From assembly GCA_037176705.1 (NCBI GenBank), contig CM073885.1, positions 166,832,290 to 166,896,289 on the forward strand: a stretch of DNA of 64,000 nucleotides. Direction: 5' to 3'. A model generated the notes under the pieces. The model saw nothing but the letters and a program-made list of their open reading frames with translations, had not been told where the DNA came from and made no database searches. Positions within the stretch are counted from its first letter, which is position 1. Every line of letters begins with the position of its first letter. Below, one piece after another: positions 24,041 through 36,215 of this stretch. Position numbers and translations under genes: made by a program. The DNA comes from Molossus alvarezi (taxonomy: Eukaryota > Chordata > Mammalia > Chiroptera > Molossidae).

Positions 24041-26093
24041 TTTATTTTTTAATTTATCTATATGTTTGAAAATATTACAGATCAGCCCCAATTTCCCCCA
24101 TTGATCCCTTCCACCCCACTCTCACTCCCACCTAGGCCTTTACTGCACTATTATCTGTGTCCATGGGTTATGCATATATTTATATAAGTTCTTGGTTAAT
24201 CTCTTCCTACCACCACCTCTTCCCTCTGAGATTTGTCAGTCTGTTCCATGCGTCCATGTCTCTGGATCTATTTTGTTTGTGTTTATTCTGTACATTAGAT
24301 TCCACATATAAATGAGATCATGTGATACTTATCTTTCGCTGACTGGCTTATTTCACTCAGCATAACACTCCCCAGGTCCCTCCATGGTGTCTCAAAGGGT
24401 AAGAGACCCTTCTTTTTTATAGCTGCATAGTATCCCATTATGTAAAAGTACCACAGTTTTTTTATTCACCATCTACTGATGGGCATTTGGCCTATTTCCA
24501 GATCTTAGCTATTGTAAATAGTGCTGCTATGAACATAAGGGTACATATATTCTTTCTGATTGGTATTTCAGGCTTCTTGGATATATTTCTAGAAGTGGGA
24601 TCACTGGGTCAAATGGCAGTTGCATTTTTAATTTTTTGAGGCATCTCCATATTATTTTCCATAGCAATTGCACTGGTCTTCATTCCCACCAGTAGTATAG
24701 TATGGTTCCCTTTTCTCTACATCCTCACCATCCTTTCTCCTTTGTTGATATGTTGATGGTAGCCATTCTGGTGAAGTGATACCTCATTGTAATTTTAATT
24801 TGCATCTCTCTTATGATTAGTGACTTTAAGCATTTTTTTATAGGTCTTTTTGTCATCTGTATGTCCTCTTTGGAAAACTATTTATGTTCTTTGCCCATTT
24901 TAATTGGATTGTCTTCCTTTTGTTAAATCGTATCAGTTCTTTATATATTTTGGAAATTAACCCGTTATCAGATGTATCAGTGGCAAATGTGTTTTCCCAT
25001 ATAATTGGATCCCTTTTCATTTTGTTGATGGTTTCTTTTGCTGTTCAGAAGCTTTTTATTTTGATGTAGTTCCATTTGTGTATTTTTCCCCCTTGTTTCT
25101 CTTTCCCTAAGTGATGTAGCAGTGAAAATTCTGCTACATGAGATGTCCGACATTTTGCTGGCTATGGTTTCTTCTAGGGTTTTTATGATTCCATGACTTA
25201 CATTTAAGTCTTTTATTCATTTTGAGTTTATTCTTGTGTATTGTGTAAGTTGGTGGTCTAGTTTTATTTTTTGCATGTACCTATCCAATTTTCCCAACAT
25301 AATTTATTGAAGAGACTGTCTGTATTCCATTGCATGCTCTTGCCTCCTTTGTCAAATATTAGTTGAGCATAATGGCTTGGGTTGATTTCTGGGGTCTCTC
25401 TTCTGTTCCATTTATCTATACGCCTGTTTTGATTACAATGGCTTTATAGTATAATCTAATATCTGATATTGTGATCTCTCCTACTTTGATCTTTTTCAAG
25501 ATTTTTGTGGTTATTTGGGACCTATTTTGGTTCCACATAAATTGTTTGAGTATTTGTTCTCAATCTGTGAACTATGTCGTTGGTATTTTAATAGGGATTG
25601 TGTTGACTCTATAGATTCCTTTGGGTAATAGAGATATTATAATGGTGTTAAGTCTTCCAGTTCAGGAATACAGTATATACTTCCAGTTGTTTATGTCTTC
25701 CTCTATTTCTTTTTTCTATGTCCTGTAGTTTTCTGAGAACAGGTCTTTTATCTCCTTGATTAAGTTTATTCCTAGGTATCATAATATTTGTATTGCAGTG
25801 GTATATGCGATTGTTTTTTTAGTTTCTCTTTCTGGGAGTTCATTATTGGTGTATAAAAAGGCCATTTATTTTGCTTGTTAATTTTATATCCTGCTACTTT
25901 GCCAAATTCATTAATTAAAACTAGTAGTTTTTTGGTGGAGTTTTTAGGGTTTTCTATGCATACTGTGATATCATCTGTGAATAATGACAGTTTCACTTCC
26001 TCGTTTTCAATTTTATTTTTCTTTCTTGTCTGATCACTGTGGCTAAGACTTCCAGTACTATGTTGAATAAGAAAGGAGAAAGCAGACATCCTT
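24040..26093 (-). mobile_element. 5'-truncated L1, minus strand
   Basis: The minus strand holds the ORF2 C-terminal half and the 3'UTR, with the 3' end at about 24040. The 5' truncation point at about 26093 lies just upstream of the RT active site, which reads F-T-D-D instead of F/Y-A-D-D (coding block 26089-25772). Frames are broken throughout. It was probably dead on arrival. Confidence 0.9.
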
Positions 26094-26094
26094 A

Positions 26095-26260
26095 ATCCAG
26101 AAACATTTATTGACAGATTGATTGATTGATTGCTTCAAAATGCTTGTTGAGCTGCCACTATGTGCCAGATACTCTTTTGGATGTTGAAATAGGGTGCTAG
26201 GTAAGAAAATGTTTCTGGTTTCATGGAGTTTCCATTCTCTTAGGAGGTGATAGGTAATAA
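26095..26260 (+). mobile_element. Old mammalian repeat (MIR/L2 class), uncertain
   Basis: The text 'tttattgacag...gagctgccactatgtgccagatact...catggagtttccattct' matches the motif set shared by old mammalian SINE and LINE copies. Three TTGA repeats lie at about 26118-26131. Confidence 0.45.
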
Positions 26261-26544
26261 AGGTCTGCAGTTAAAATGGGTAATTTCATATGGTATCAAG
26301 TCCTTAAATAATACAGGGCTGAGATAGTGCTATGAGAAGGGGTAAGAAGAGGCTTCCTTCAATTCAGGGCAGTTCAGGGAAGCTGTCTGGAGAGGGGATA
26401 ATTAAATGGAGATCTCAATGGTAACAGGAGGGCCTGGGAAGAGGTGGTGGGAGTATGTTTCAAAGGGAGGGAAGAACAAAGATGCTAAAGAGAGAAAAAA
26501 TAGTGTATGTGTTTTATACTAGCTAATCATTGGATATTGTCCCA

Positions 26545-26755
26545 TGACATCTTTTATTATCATAATAGTAATAGTTATCATTATTCCTGTCCTTTACAGG
26601 GACTTCACATTTATTAGCTCGTTTAGTCCTCAAATAGCTCTATGAGGTATACATGGTTACTAATTTAGAGATGTGACAACTCTGTTTTAGAGAGGTTCAG
26701 TCACTTGAAGAATTTGGATTCAAATCCAGGTCCTGCTTTCTAGTTCTGCTTATGT
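26545..26755 (+). mobile_element. MIR SINE
   Basis: The diagnostic order is present: TTCACATTTATTAGCTCGTTTAGTCCTC, TATGAGGTA, GAGAGGTTCAGTCACTTG and GGATTCAAATCCAGGTCCTG. It lies in the direction opposite to the tRNA-like head, i.e. as the complement of MIR transcription in some naming schemes. Confidence 0.8.
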
Positions 26756-26831
26756 TTGACTTATTAATTTGTTTTGTTTCTATCTTGACTCCCTAGGTAG
26801 ATTTTAAGTTAAATATATATATAAATAAAGG

Positions 26832-27180
26832 TGTATTAGTCGGCATGGGCTGCCATAACAAAATACCATAAACTGGGTGGCTTAAATGACAGGAACTTAT
26901 GGCAGGAAGTCCAAGCTCAAGGTGATAGTTGATTTGGTTCCTGGTGAGAACACTTTTCTGCCTTTTTACTGTGTCCTCACATGGTGGGGGGAGAGAGAGA
27001 GAGCTCTGGTCTCTCTTCATCTTCTTATAAAGACATTGATCCCAACCTGGGACCCTACCCTTATAATCCCATCAGACCTAATGAATTCTCAAAGGCCCCG
27101 CCTCTGAATACCATAACATTGGAGGTTAGGGCTTCACCATATTAATTTTGGTGTGATACATTCAATTTCTACCAGATGGA
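26832..27180 (-). mobile_element. MaLR (MST/MLT1-type) solo LTR
   Basis: The plus strand reads as the complement of a MaLR LTR: GTATTAGTCGGCATGGGCTGCCATAACAAAATACCA, then TCCTCACATGGTGG, then AAAGGCCCCGCCTC and ATTAATTTTGGTGTG. No internal viral gene accompanies it. A related LTR in the opposite direction lies at 39095-39430. Confidence 0.8.
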
Positions 27181-27222
27181 AACTATGCATTATATATAGG
27201 GCACCCTCACAAGTACTTATTA

Positions 27223-27863
27223 GCACTGAGTCAAATAGTTTCATTTTTAATTTTTTCAGAAAATTAAAAGTGGAACTGCCATTTGACCCAGTGATTCCAC
27301 TTCTATGAATATATCCTAAGAAGCCTGAAACACCAATCAGAAAGAATATATGTACCCATATGTTCATAGCAGCACTATTTACAATAACTAAGATCTAGAA
27401 ACAGCCCAAGTGTCCATAGTAGACGAATGGATAAAAAAGCTGTGGTACATATACACAATGGAGTACTATGTAGCTATAAGAAAGAAAGATTTCTTACTCT
27501 TTGAGAAAACATGGAGAGACCTGGAGAATATTATGCTGAGCGAAATAAGCCAGTCAGAGAAAGACAAGTAACCTACGATTTTACTTATTTGTGAAATCTA
27601 ATGAACAAATTAAACTGATTAACAAAATAGATCCCGAGACATGGAAGCAGGGAACAGACTGACAAGTCTCAGAGGGAAGTGGGAAGGGGGTGGGTGGGAA
27701 GAGATAAACTAAAGAACTTATATGCACATAATGCACAACCAATGGACACAGACAACTGTGCAGTGAAGGCAGGGACGGCGGGAGTAGAGAGGAGGGTGTC
27801 AAAAGGAGGGGAAAGGAGGGACATCTGCAATACTTTCAAAAATAAAGATAAGATAAAATAAAA
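27223..27863 (+). mobile_element. L1 3' end with a short inverted 5' segment
   Basis: The part at 27259-27863 is plus-sense L1: the end of ORF2 (PFDPVIPLL... [16 protein letters not shown] homologue), the 3'UTR and the A-rich tail. The first about 36 bases (27224-27258) are L1 sequence of the same region in minus orientation, so the junction forms a near-palindrome. The TSDs AAGTACTTATTA (27211-27222) and AAATACTTATTA (27861-27872) enclose the whole unit, so this is one 5'-inverted insertion (twin priming). Confidence 0.85.
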
Positions 27864-28029
27864 TACTTATTAAATGCAGACTAAAGTAATATTACTAGAA
27901 TGAAAGCTAACCTATTTTGCCCAGCTAATTCGAACTTGTTTTGCAGGTTTCAGTTTAACTGCTAGCTTGCCCGGAAGCCCTGGGTTAGCTGCCTCTTCCA
28001 AATGCTTCCCTAGTGTCCTATTTATCTAT

Positions 28030-28150
28030 CAGTGATTTCTTACCTGTTCTGCCTGACTTTGTAAGGTCCTTGAAAACGATTACCACTGTATTCCTGGTGC
28101 TGTCCCTTGTACACAGCCACTCAATAATTGTTCGATTACGATGATCTACT
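28030..28150 (+). mobile_element. L2 3'-end fragment
   Basis: The pattern 'taaggtccttgaaaac...ccactgtattcctggtgctg...acacagccactcaataattgttcg' is the L2 terminal region, much diverged. Confidence 0.55.
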
Positions 28151-30472
28151 CTGCTTGGCACATTAAAAACTTTCTGTACCTTAGTTTCCTCATCTATAAA
28201 GTGTAGATGATCTATTTAATTTAGTTCAGCAAATTTTGTCAACTGATGGGTATCAAATGGTTGTTTGTTTTTCCCCCTTGCCTCATCATTCACCGTTTAT
28301 TTATTCTCCTTTAAAGTTATTCACTGCACTTGCAGCACACCTTATGATTTAGCTATCTGTGAAGTGTAAGCAGACTGTGGCAGGAGATTTCAGAACTGAT
28401 CTATATTTTTAGAATAGTAGCTGCGGTTTTTTAAAGGCCAAGGCTAAAACAGCATGATGATTTGTCTGAAGGTCACCTTGATCACACGGAAGACATGGGG
28501 GTAGATTTTCTGGTTCGCCTATGAAAACACAACATTAATGTTGTAATAGCACAACATTAAGTTCTTTGACATACCTAAGTTAAATTAGAGATAGGTTAAA
28601 AATATAGTTAGAGTAACAATTTTCAATCAGAAAACGAGGCCATGCTATCTGACAAGCATAAACATACTTATCAGGATAGTGGAATCAAATATTTGAAATA
28701 ATGACTATTCTTAGCCCTCTGTTCCTAAAGTCCAAACAATGTGGACTATTAGTTCGATTAGGAATCAAAGTGACTACCTGCTATGTTTAACTAAAATTCT
28801 TGCATAGTTTAAAAAAATGACCCAATAAATTTCAGAAATGGCCTCAAAGAATTGAGTGAATTAAGAGGCAGTAAATAACAGCAATTTTATCTACTAAATA
28901 GGTCTGTAAGTCTAGAAAATCATTAATCTGAAAACTATGTCCAGTGAAAAATACTGTTTTATCTTTAGCATATTGGGGGGTTTATTACTATATAGTGTTT
29001 TGGTCATTTTTTTTGTTAAAAACAAGGCCAGACAATGTGTGATATTACTGTTTTGAGTATGGAGTCACACACCTGGCAGGGATGAATGGATATTCATCAC
29101 TTCTTATTCTGCCCATTCTCTGGCAAAAGTGCTCATACACTGAAATTGCAAAGCATGAGAGAGAAAGAAGGAAAGAGACGAAGAAATTATCCACCCTTAA
29201 ATGATTGAGAGCTGGCTGCAGCAGACGCTATCAAAAGAAATCTGCCCAGGGTCCATTTTGATCAAACATATTTATAACTCAGGCCTTTACATTTGTAATT
29301 TAACAATTGAGTTACTTCCATTAAACTGGTGGCAGATGGTGTGTGATTATTGTCTTTCTGATAAAAAGATCCTGTCAATACTTGTTAAATATGGACTAGG
29401 CCAAGGGTTACTGCAACTGCCCAGGTTTTCTATTAAAATAGTTCACTCAATTTGAATCTGGCAATTAAAATGCATAGAAATCTCATAAATTACCTATGCA
29501 TTATGCATCTTGGCACCTCAACTTTAAAATGCAGTTGTTTGGTAGTGAATTCTTCTGGAAAGATAACGTATTTTTGCTATTTCAAGTTAGAAAACAAAAT
29601 TGTCCCTGTGTAAACACCGGCAGGAGTTTGCATATTTTAAAACTGTTTGTGCCTCTGAAATGCTGTCCGCAAGCCCAGGGAGACTTTGCAACCTGCACAT
29701 CAACCTGCAGTTCGCTTCGGGAAGAAGGAAGGCAGCTCACGGGGACAGCAAGAGCCGGCTCCCTTACTGTCCAGGCAGCAGATCGTATTTAAATGATATT
29801 TTCCCCTTCAGAAACTAACCACATTCTAAAAAAATAATATATTATTATCCAGCACGTGTATAAACCTGTTCAGAAGACGTTAGGTCCCTTTCTAATTGAC
29901 CGCTGTGGCTGAAACTAGAGTAATTGCAGTATTACTTGGACGTGTCCAGGATGGAGCTTGATTTAGTGGAACCCACTGCAGTATGTATCGCAGGAGACAC
30001 AAGGCAAGCCATTTTTGTCCTGGACTTGAGGGGTGTGTGTGCACGGTGTGTGTTTTATGAGAGTAGACTAGACTCTTTTTTGATTGTTGTTGTTTTCAGG
30101 GCTTTGCCTCTCCTGCAATTCACCATTTATCTTCGTGATATTTTTCAGGGAAATCTCTGTTTCAGGCATGGGCCCAGGGGTGGTCCCTGCTGAAGTTCTT
30201 TTTCTTCCTCCAGACTCAATTGATCATTCTACTCAGTGAATCCATCACTTTCCTTCCAGCTGCTGAGAGCTCATCACTCATTTGTCTCCTGAATGACTTA
30301 GATGCCTCTTTCTTCTGTTTAGAAAAATATGTTTTTGCCAGTGATTTTTTTAAAGGAAGCTTTTAGGAGATTGTGTGTGTGTGTGTGCGTGTGTGTGTGT
30401 GTGTATGTCATGAGGTTCTAGAATAAAACGAAGATAGTCATAGAAAAAGATAGGAAACATTGCAAAGGCAGA
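28150..30472. other. Repeat-poor single-copy island
   Basis: Over about 2.3 kb I recognise no interspersed repeat apart from the TG microsatellite near the right end. No coding exon is evident. The frames at 29201-29455, 29496-29792 and 29924-30193 lack domains. Depletion of transposons in such a TE-rich region could mark regulatory DNA, but this is an inference. Confidence 0.4.
30371..30412. repeat. (TG)n microsatellite
   Basis: This is about 40 bases of TG repeats with a GC interruption in the middle. Confidence 0.95.
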
Positions 30473-30489
30473 TGTATTTTGCTATTTAA

Positions 30490-30734
30490 TTTTAGTTTTT
30501 TAATCCTCACCTGAGGACATTTTTTCCATTTTTTGTTCAGATAGAGTGGGAAGGACAGAGAGAGAGAGAAAAACATCGATGTGAAAGGAACACATAGAGT
30601 GGTTGCCACCCGCACGGCCCAAACAGGGCAAGGGAGAAACTGTAACCAAGGTATGTGCCCTTAGCAGGAACCTAACATGGGTCTCTCTGGACCGCAGGCT
30701 GACGCTCTAACTGCTGAGCCAAACTGACCAGGGC
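30490..30734 (-). mobile_element. VES SINE, hairpin-tail type
   Basis: The minus-strand head (GCCCTGGTCAGTTTGGCTCAGC) ends at 30734 and the tail carries TCCTCAGGTGAGGA. The TSDs are TGTATTTTGCTATTTAA (30473-30489) and TGTATTTTACTATTTAA (30735-30751), 16 of 17 identical. Its head faces the head of the next VES 30 bases away. Confidence 0.95.
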
Positions 30735-30763
30735 TGTATTTTACTATTTAAAGAAAGTTGCCA

Positions 30764-31022
30764 CCCTGGTCGATTTGGCTCAGCTGTTAGAGCATAAGCT
30801 TGTGGACCAAAGACTCAAGGTACGATTTTGGTCAGGGGCACGTGCCACGGTTGTGGTTTGGACCTCGGCCCTGATCAGAGTTGTGCGGGAGGCAACCAGT
30901 CGATTTGGCTCTCTAATATCAGTATTTCTTTCTCTCTCTCTCTCCCCACCCCCACTCAGTCTGAAAATAAATTGAAAAATATCCTTGAGTGAGGATTAAA
31001 AAAAAAATTAAAAAGAAAAAAA
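30764..31022 (+). mobile_element. VES SINE, hairpin-tail type
   Basis: The head is ACCCTGGTCGATTTGGCTCAGC. A diverged body and CT tract follow, then the TCCTTGAGTGAGGA tail and A-rich sequence. The TSDs are approximately GAAAGTTGCCA (left, near 30753-30763) and GAAACTTGCCA (right, near 31024-31034). It forms an inverted pair with 30490-30734. Confidence 0.9.
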
Positions 31023-31204
31023 TGAAACTTGCCAATAAACACTGTGAAAATCCCACAGTCTATTGGGGCTTGGGTCCCTCATCTGAAGTTGGTCTGACAC
31101 AAATTAGGAGACATGTAGGTCAAACTGTATATCATTTTTGTAGACAATCAGCACTTTTATGTATCAGAAGTTTTATATGATGCAACGTAATATTGTTTTT
31201 TCCT

Positions 31205-31810
31205 TTTCTTCTTTTATTTCTTTTTTAAATTTATTTTTTATTAATTAATTTTTGTTTCAGATGTTTCTACTTTTTCCCCCACTGATTCTCCCCACCCCCT
31301 CCCTCCCTGCCTGTCCCCAGTTTGTTGTCCATGTCCACTGTTCATGCACACATGCGTATAAGTTCTGTGGTTTATCTTTCCCCCACATCCTCTCTTCTGG
31401 GGATTGTCACTCTGTACCCCACTTCGACGTCTCTGGGACTACCCCATTCCTTAGACTGTTATGTTCATTATATTCCACAAATAAGTGAGATCATATGATA
31501 CTTGTCTTTCTCTGTTTGGCTTGTTTCACTAGGATGATACTTTCCAGGTCCCTCCATGTAGTCTCAAAGGATAAGAGATCTTTATTTCTTACAGCTGCGT
31601 AGTACTCCATTGTGTATATGTACCGGTGCTTTTTTATCCATTCGACTACTGATAGACACTTGGGCTGTTTCCAGATCTTAGCTATTGTAAATAGTGCTGC
31701 TACAAACATGCGGGTACATATATTCTTTCTGATTGGTGTTTCAGACTTCTTAGGGTATATTCCTAGAAGTGGGATCACTGGGTCAAATGGAAGTTCAATT
31801 TTTAATTTTT
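31205..31810 (-). mobile_element. 5'-truncated L1 3' end
   Basis: The minus strand contains the end of ORF2 (31778-31491, [11 protein letters not shown]... [19 protein letters not shown]) and the 3'UTR. The poly(A) end points left at about 31205-31260. It is cut at the same ORF2 point (about 31800) at which the inverted L1 at 27223 breaks. The frame is nearly open, so it is fairly young. Confidence 0.9.
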
Positions 31811-32102
31811 TTTTTGTCTAAATTTTAATTTTATTTACTTTACTATGATAATTTTCTTTCTTTTTTTTTATTGATTAATTTTTGTTACAGATGATTCTCC
31901 TTTTTTCCCCCACTGATTCCCCCCTCCCCCTTCCCTCCCTGCCCCTTCCTCAGATTGTTGTCCATGTCCACTGTTCATGCATACATGCGTATAAGTTCTG
32001 TGGTTCATCCCTCCCCCACCTCCCCACTCCTTAGGGGATTGTCAGTCTGTACCCCGCTTCCGCGTCTCTGGGACTACCCCATTCCTCAAACTGTTATGTT
32101 CA

Positions 32103-35100
32103 TTATATTCCACAAATCAGTGAGATCATATGAAATTTGTCTTTCTCTGTTTGGCTTGTTTCACTTAGGGTGATACTTTCCAGGTCCCTCCATGTAGTCT
32201 CAAAGGATAAGAGATCTTTCTTTCTTACCGCTGCGTAGTACTCCATTGTGTATATGTACCATAGCTTTTTGATCCATTCGTCTACTGATGGGCACTTGGG
32301 CTGTTTCCAGATCTTAGCGATTGTAAATAGTGCTGCTACAAAGATGGGGGTACATATATTCTTTCTTATTGGTGTTTTATGCTTCTTAGGGTATATTCCT
32401 AGAAGTGGGATCACTGGGTCAAATGGAAGATCAATTTTTAATTTTTTGAGGTAACACCATAGTGTTTTCCATAGTGGCTGCACCAGTCTGCATTCCCACC
32501 AGCAGTGTACTAGAGTCTCCTTTTCTCCACACCCTTGCCAAAACTTGTTTGATGATTTGTTGATGGCGGCCATTCTGACAGGTGTGAGGTGATACCTCAT
32601 TGTTGTTTTAATTTGCATCTCTCTGATGATTAGTGATGATGAGCATTTCTTCATATGTCTCTTGGGCATTTGTATGTCCTGTTTGGAGAGGTGTCTATTT
32701 AGGTCCTCTGCCCATTTTTTAATTGGGTTCTTTGTCTTCCTTTTATAGAGTTATATGAGCACTCTATATATATTGAAAATTAACCCCTTATCTGATATAT
32801 CATTGGCAATTATGCTCTCCCACACAGTGGGTAGCCTTTCCATTTTGATGATTGTATCATTCGCTGTGCAGAAGCTTTTGAGTTTGATGTAATCCCATGT
32901 GTTCATTTTCTCCTTTGTTTCTATTGCCTTAGGTGATGTATCAGTGAAAATTCTGCTGCATATGATGTCTGAAATTTTGTTGCCTACAGTTTCTTCTAGG
33001 ATTTTTATGGATTCATGAGTCACATTTAAGTCTTTTATCCATTTTGAGATTATTCTTGTGTAGGGTGTAAGTTGATGGTCTAGTTTCATTTTTCTACATG
33101 TAGCTGTCCAATTTTCCCAGCACCATTTACTAAAGAGGCTGTCCTTAGTCCACTGTATGCTCTTGCCACTTTTGTCAAATACTAATTGAGCATATTGCCT
33201 TGGGTCCATTTCTGGGTTCTCTGTTCTGTTCCACTGGTTTATATGCCTGTTCTTGTGCCAGTACCAGGCTGTTTTGATTACGGTGGCTTTGTAGTATAAC
33301 CTGAAATCTGTAATGTGATCCCTCCAACTTTGTTCTTGCTTTTCAAGATTGCTGTGGCTATTCGAGGTCTTTTTTGGTTCCATATGAACTTTTTTTTTTT
33401 TATCCTCACCCGAGGACATTTTTCCATTTTTTGTTCAGATAGAGTGGGAGGGAGAGAGAGGAACAGAGAGAGAGAGAGAAACATCGATGTGAAAGAAACA
33501 CATCAAGTGGCTGCCACCTGCACGACTGACCAGGGCCGGGGACAAACTGCAACCAAGGTACGGGCCCTTAGCGGGAACCGAACCCGGGTCTCTCAGGACC
33601 GCAGGCTGATGCTGTAACCGCTGAGCCAAACCGGCCAGGGCTCCATATGAACTTTTGAAGTACTTGTTCTAATTCTGTGAAGTATGCCATTGGTATTTTG
33701 ATGGGGATTGCGTTGAATCTATGGATTGCTTTGGGTAATATGGACATTTTAATGATGTTAATTCTCCCAATCCATGAACAGGGTATGTGCTTCCACTTTT
33801 TTATATCTTCCTCTATTTCTGTTTTCAATGACCTGTAGTTTTCTGCGAATAGGTCCTTTATTTCTTTGGTTAAGTTTATTCCTAGGTATCTTAATTTTTT
33901 TGCCGCAATAGAAAATGGGATTGTTTTCTTAGTTTCTCTTTCTGTGAGGTCATCATTGGTGTATAAGAATGCCATCAATTTCTTAACGTCAATTTTGTAT
34001 CCTGCTACTTTGCCAAATTCATTTATTAAGTCTAGTAAATTTTTGATGGAGTCTTTGGGATTTTCTATGTATAGTATCATGTCATCTGCATATAATGACA
34101 GTTTCACTTCCTCCTTTCCAATTTGGATTCCTTTTATTTTTTCTTCCTGTCTGATTGCTGTTGCTAAGACTTCCAGTACTATGTTAAATAAGAGTGGCGA
34201 AAGTGGGCATCCTTGCCTTGTTCCTGTTCTTAAGGAAAATGCTTTTAGTTTTACCCATTGAGTATGATGTTGGCTGCAGGTCTTTCATATATGGCCTTTA
34301 TTATGTCGAGATATGATCCCACATTGTTGAGCATTTTTATCAGAAATGGATGATGGATTTTGTTGAAGGCTTTTTCGGCATCTATTGATATGATCATGTG
34401 GTTTTTATTCTTCATTTTATTTATGTGGTGTATCACGTTTATTGATTTGTGAATATTGTACCAGCCTTGCATCCCTGGGATGCATCCCATTTGGTCATGG
34501 TGGATAATTTTTTTGGTGTATTGCTGGAGCCCATTTTCTTGTATTTTGTTCAGGATTTTGGCGTCTATGTTCATCAGGGATATTGGCCTGTAGTTTTCTT
34601 TCTTTGCAGTGTCTTTTTTCTGGTTTTGGAATTAGAATTATGCTGGGTTCATGAAATGAGTTTGGAAGTCTTACTTCTTCTTGAATTTTTTGAAATAGTT
34701 TGAGGAGAATGGGTGTTAGTTCTTCTTTGAATGTTCGGTAAAACTCCCCTGTGAAGCCATCCGGGCCTGGGCTTTTGTTTGCTGGGAGAGTCTTGATTAC
34801 ATCTTCAATTTCTTCTATTGATATTGGTCTGTTCAAGTTTTCTATCTCTTCCTGGTCCAGTTTTGGGAGACTATGTGTTTCTAGAAATTTGTCTATTTCA
34901 CTTAGATTGTCCAATTTGTTGCCGTATAATTGTTCATAGTATTTGTTAACAATCCTTTGTGTTTCTCTGGTGTCAGTTGTTACTTCTCCTTTTTCATTTC
35001 TGATTTTGTGTATTTAGGTTCTCTCTCTTTGTTTCTTGGTGAGTCTAGCTAAGGGTCCTTCAATCTTGTTTATCTTTTCAAAAAAACAGCTTTTTATCTC

Positions 35101-36170
35101 ATTGATCTTTTGAATTGTTTCTTTGGTCACTGTGTCATTTATTTCTGCTTTGATCTTTACTATTTTTTTCCTTCTACTTGCTCTGGGTTTTCTTTTTGTT
35201 TGCTTTCTAGTTCAAGTTGTGAGGTTAGATAGTAAATTAGAAAATTTTCTTGTTTCTTGAGGTAGGCCTGTAGTGCTATGAACTTCCCTCTCAGAACTGC
35301 TTTCACTGTATTCCATAGATTTTGTGCTGTTATGTGTTCATTTTCATTGGTTTCCAGGAAGATTTTAATTTCTTCCTTGATATTCTTGGTAACCCATTTA
35401 TTGTTTAATAACATGCTAATTAGCCTTCATGTATTCAAATGTCTTTACATGTTCTTGTTGCAATTGGTTTCTAGTTTCATGTCATTGTGTTCTGAGAAGA
35501 TACTTGATATGATTTCAATCTTCTTGAACTTGTAGAGACTTAGTTTGTGTCCTAACATGTGGTCTATCTTTGAGAATGTCCCATGTGCACTTGAGAAGAA
35601 TGTGAATTCAGTAGTTTTGGGGTATAATTCTCTGTAGATATCTATTAAATCCAGTTAGTCTAGTGCTTCATTTAGAGTCTCTGTTTCCTTGTTAATTTTT
35701 TGTCTAGAGGATCTATCCCATGATGTCAGCGGGGTGGTGAAGCCCCTTGTTATGATTATATTGCTGTTGATTTCTCCTTTGTAGTCCTCCAGAAGATTTT
35801 TATATATTTTGTTGCTCCTATACTGAATGCATACATGTTTACCAAGGTTATATCTTCCTGTTGGATAGATCCTTTTAATATTATGTAGTAGCCTTCTTTG
35901 TCTCTAGTTATGGCCTTCATTTTGAAATCTATTTTATCAGTTGGAGTATTGCAACCCCAGCTTTTTTTCCTTTTCCTTTGCTTGGAGGATTTTTTTCCAT
36001 CCCTTCACTTTCAACCTATGTGAGTCTTTTGTTGTGAGATGGGTCTCTTGTAAACCACATATAGATGAGTCATGCTTTCTTATCCAATCAGCTACTCTGT
36101 GTCTTTTTATCAGAACATTTAGTCTATTTACATTTAAGGTGATTATTGATATGTACTTATTTATTGCCAT
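32103..36170 (-). pseudogene. L1 ORF2, frameshifted and interrupted by a SINE
   Basis: It starts at 36170 with MAINKYISIITLNVNRLN (endonuclease). Pieces follow: 35414-35160; 34914-34495 ([15 protein letters not shown] linker); 34574-34251 (RT); 34107-33657 (RT active site with an intact [19 protein letters not shown]); then, after the VES at 33394-33641, 33378-32751 and the Cys-rich C-terminus 32669-32103 ([29 protein letters not shown]). The C-terminal 188 codons are open, but frames change at least five times upstream. The protein would have provided nicking and reverse transcription for L1 and, in trans, for VES. Confidence 0.92.
33394..33641 (-). mobile_element. VES SINE nested in L1 ORF2
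   Basis: The minus-strand head is GCCCTGGCCGGTTTGGCTCAGC (33641). The B box GGTTCGGTTCCC is well kept, and the tail has TCCTCGGGTGAGGA. The TSD TCCATATGAACTTTT is identical on both sides (33379-33393 and 33642-33656, 15 of 15), so the insertion is recent and post-dates the host L1. Confidence 0.97.
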
Positions 36171-36215
36171 TTTTGTTTATTATGGTTATATCTTCCAAGT
36201 TATTTCTTCTACTAG

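Noticed and set aside
29496..29818. Two overlapping plus-strand frames in the repeat-poor island
   Set aside because: There is no domain and no splice signals that make sense together. Codon pattern cannot be judged on this length.
32103..32669. 188-codon minus-strand frame with a Cys-rich motif
   Set aside because: It is the L1 ORF2 C-terminus, colinear with the rest of a degraded L1.
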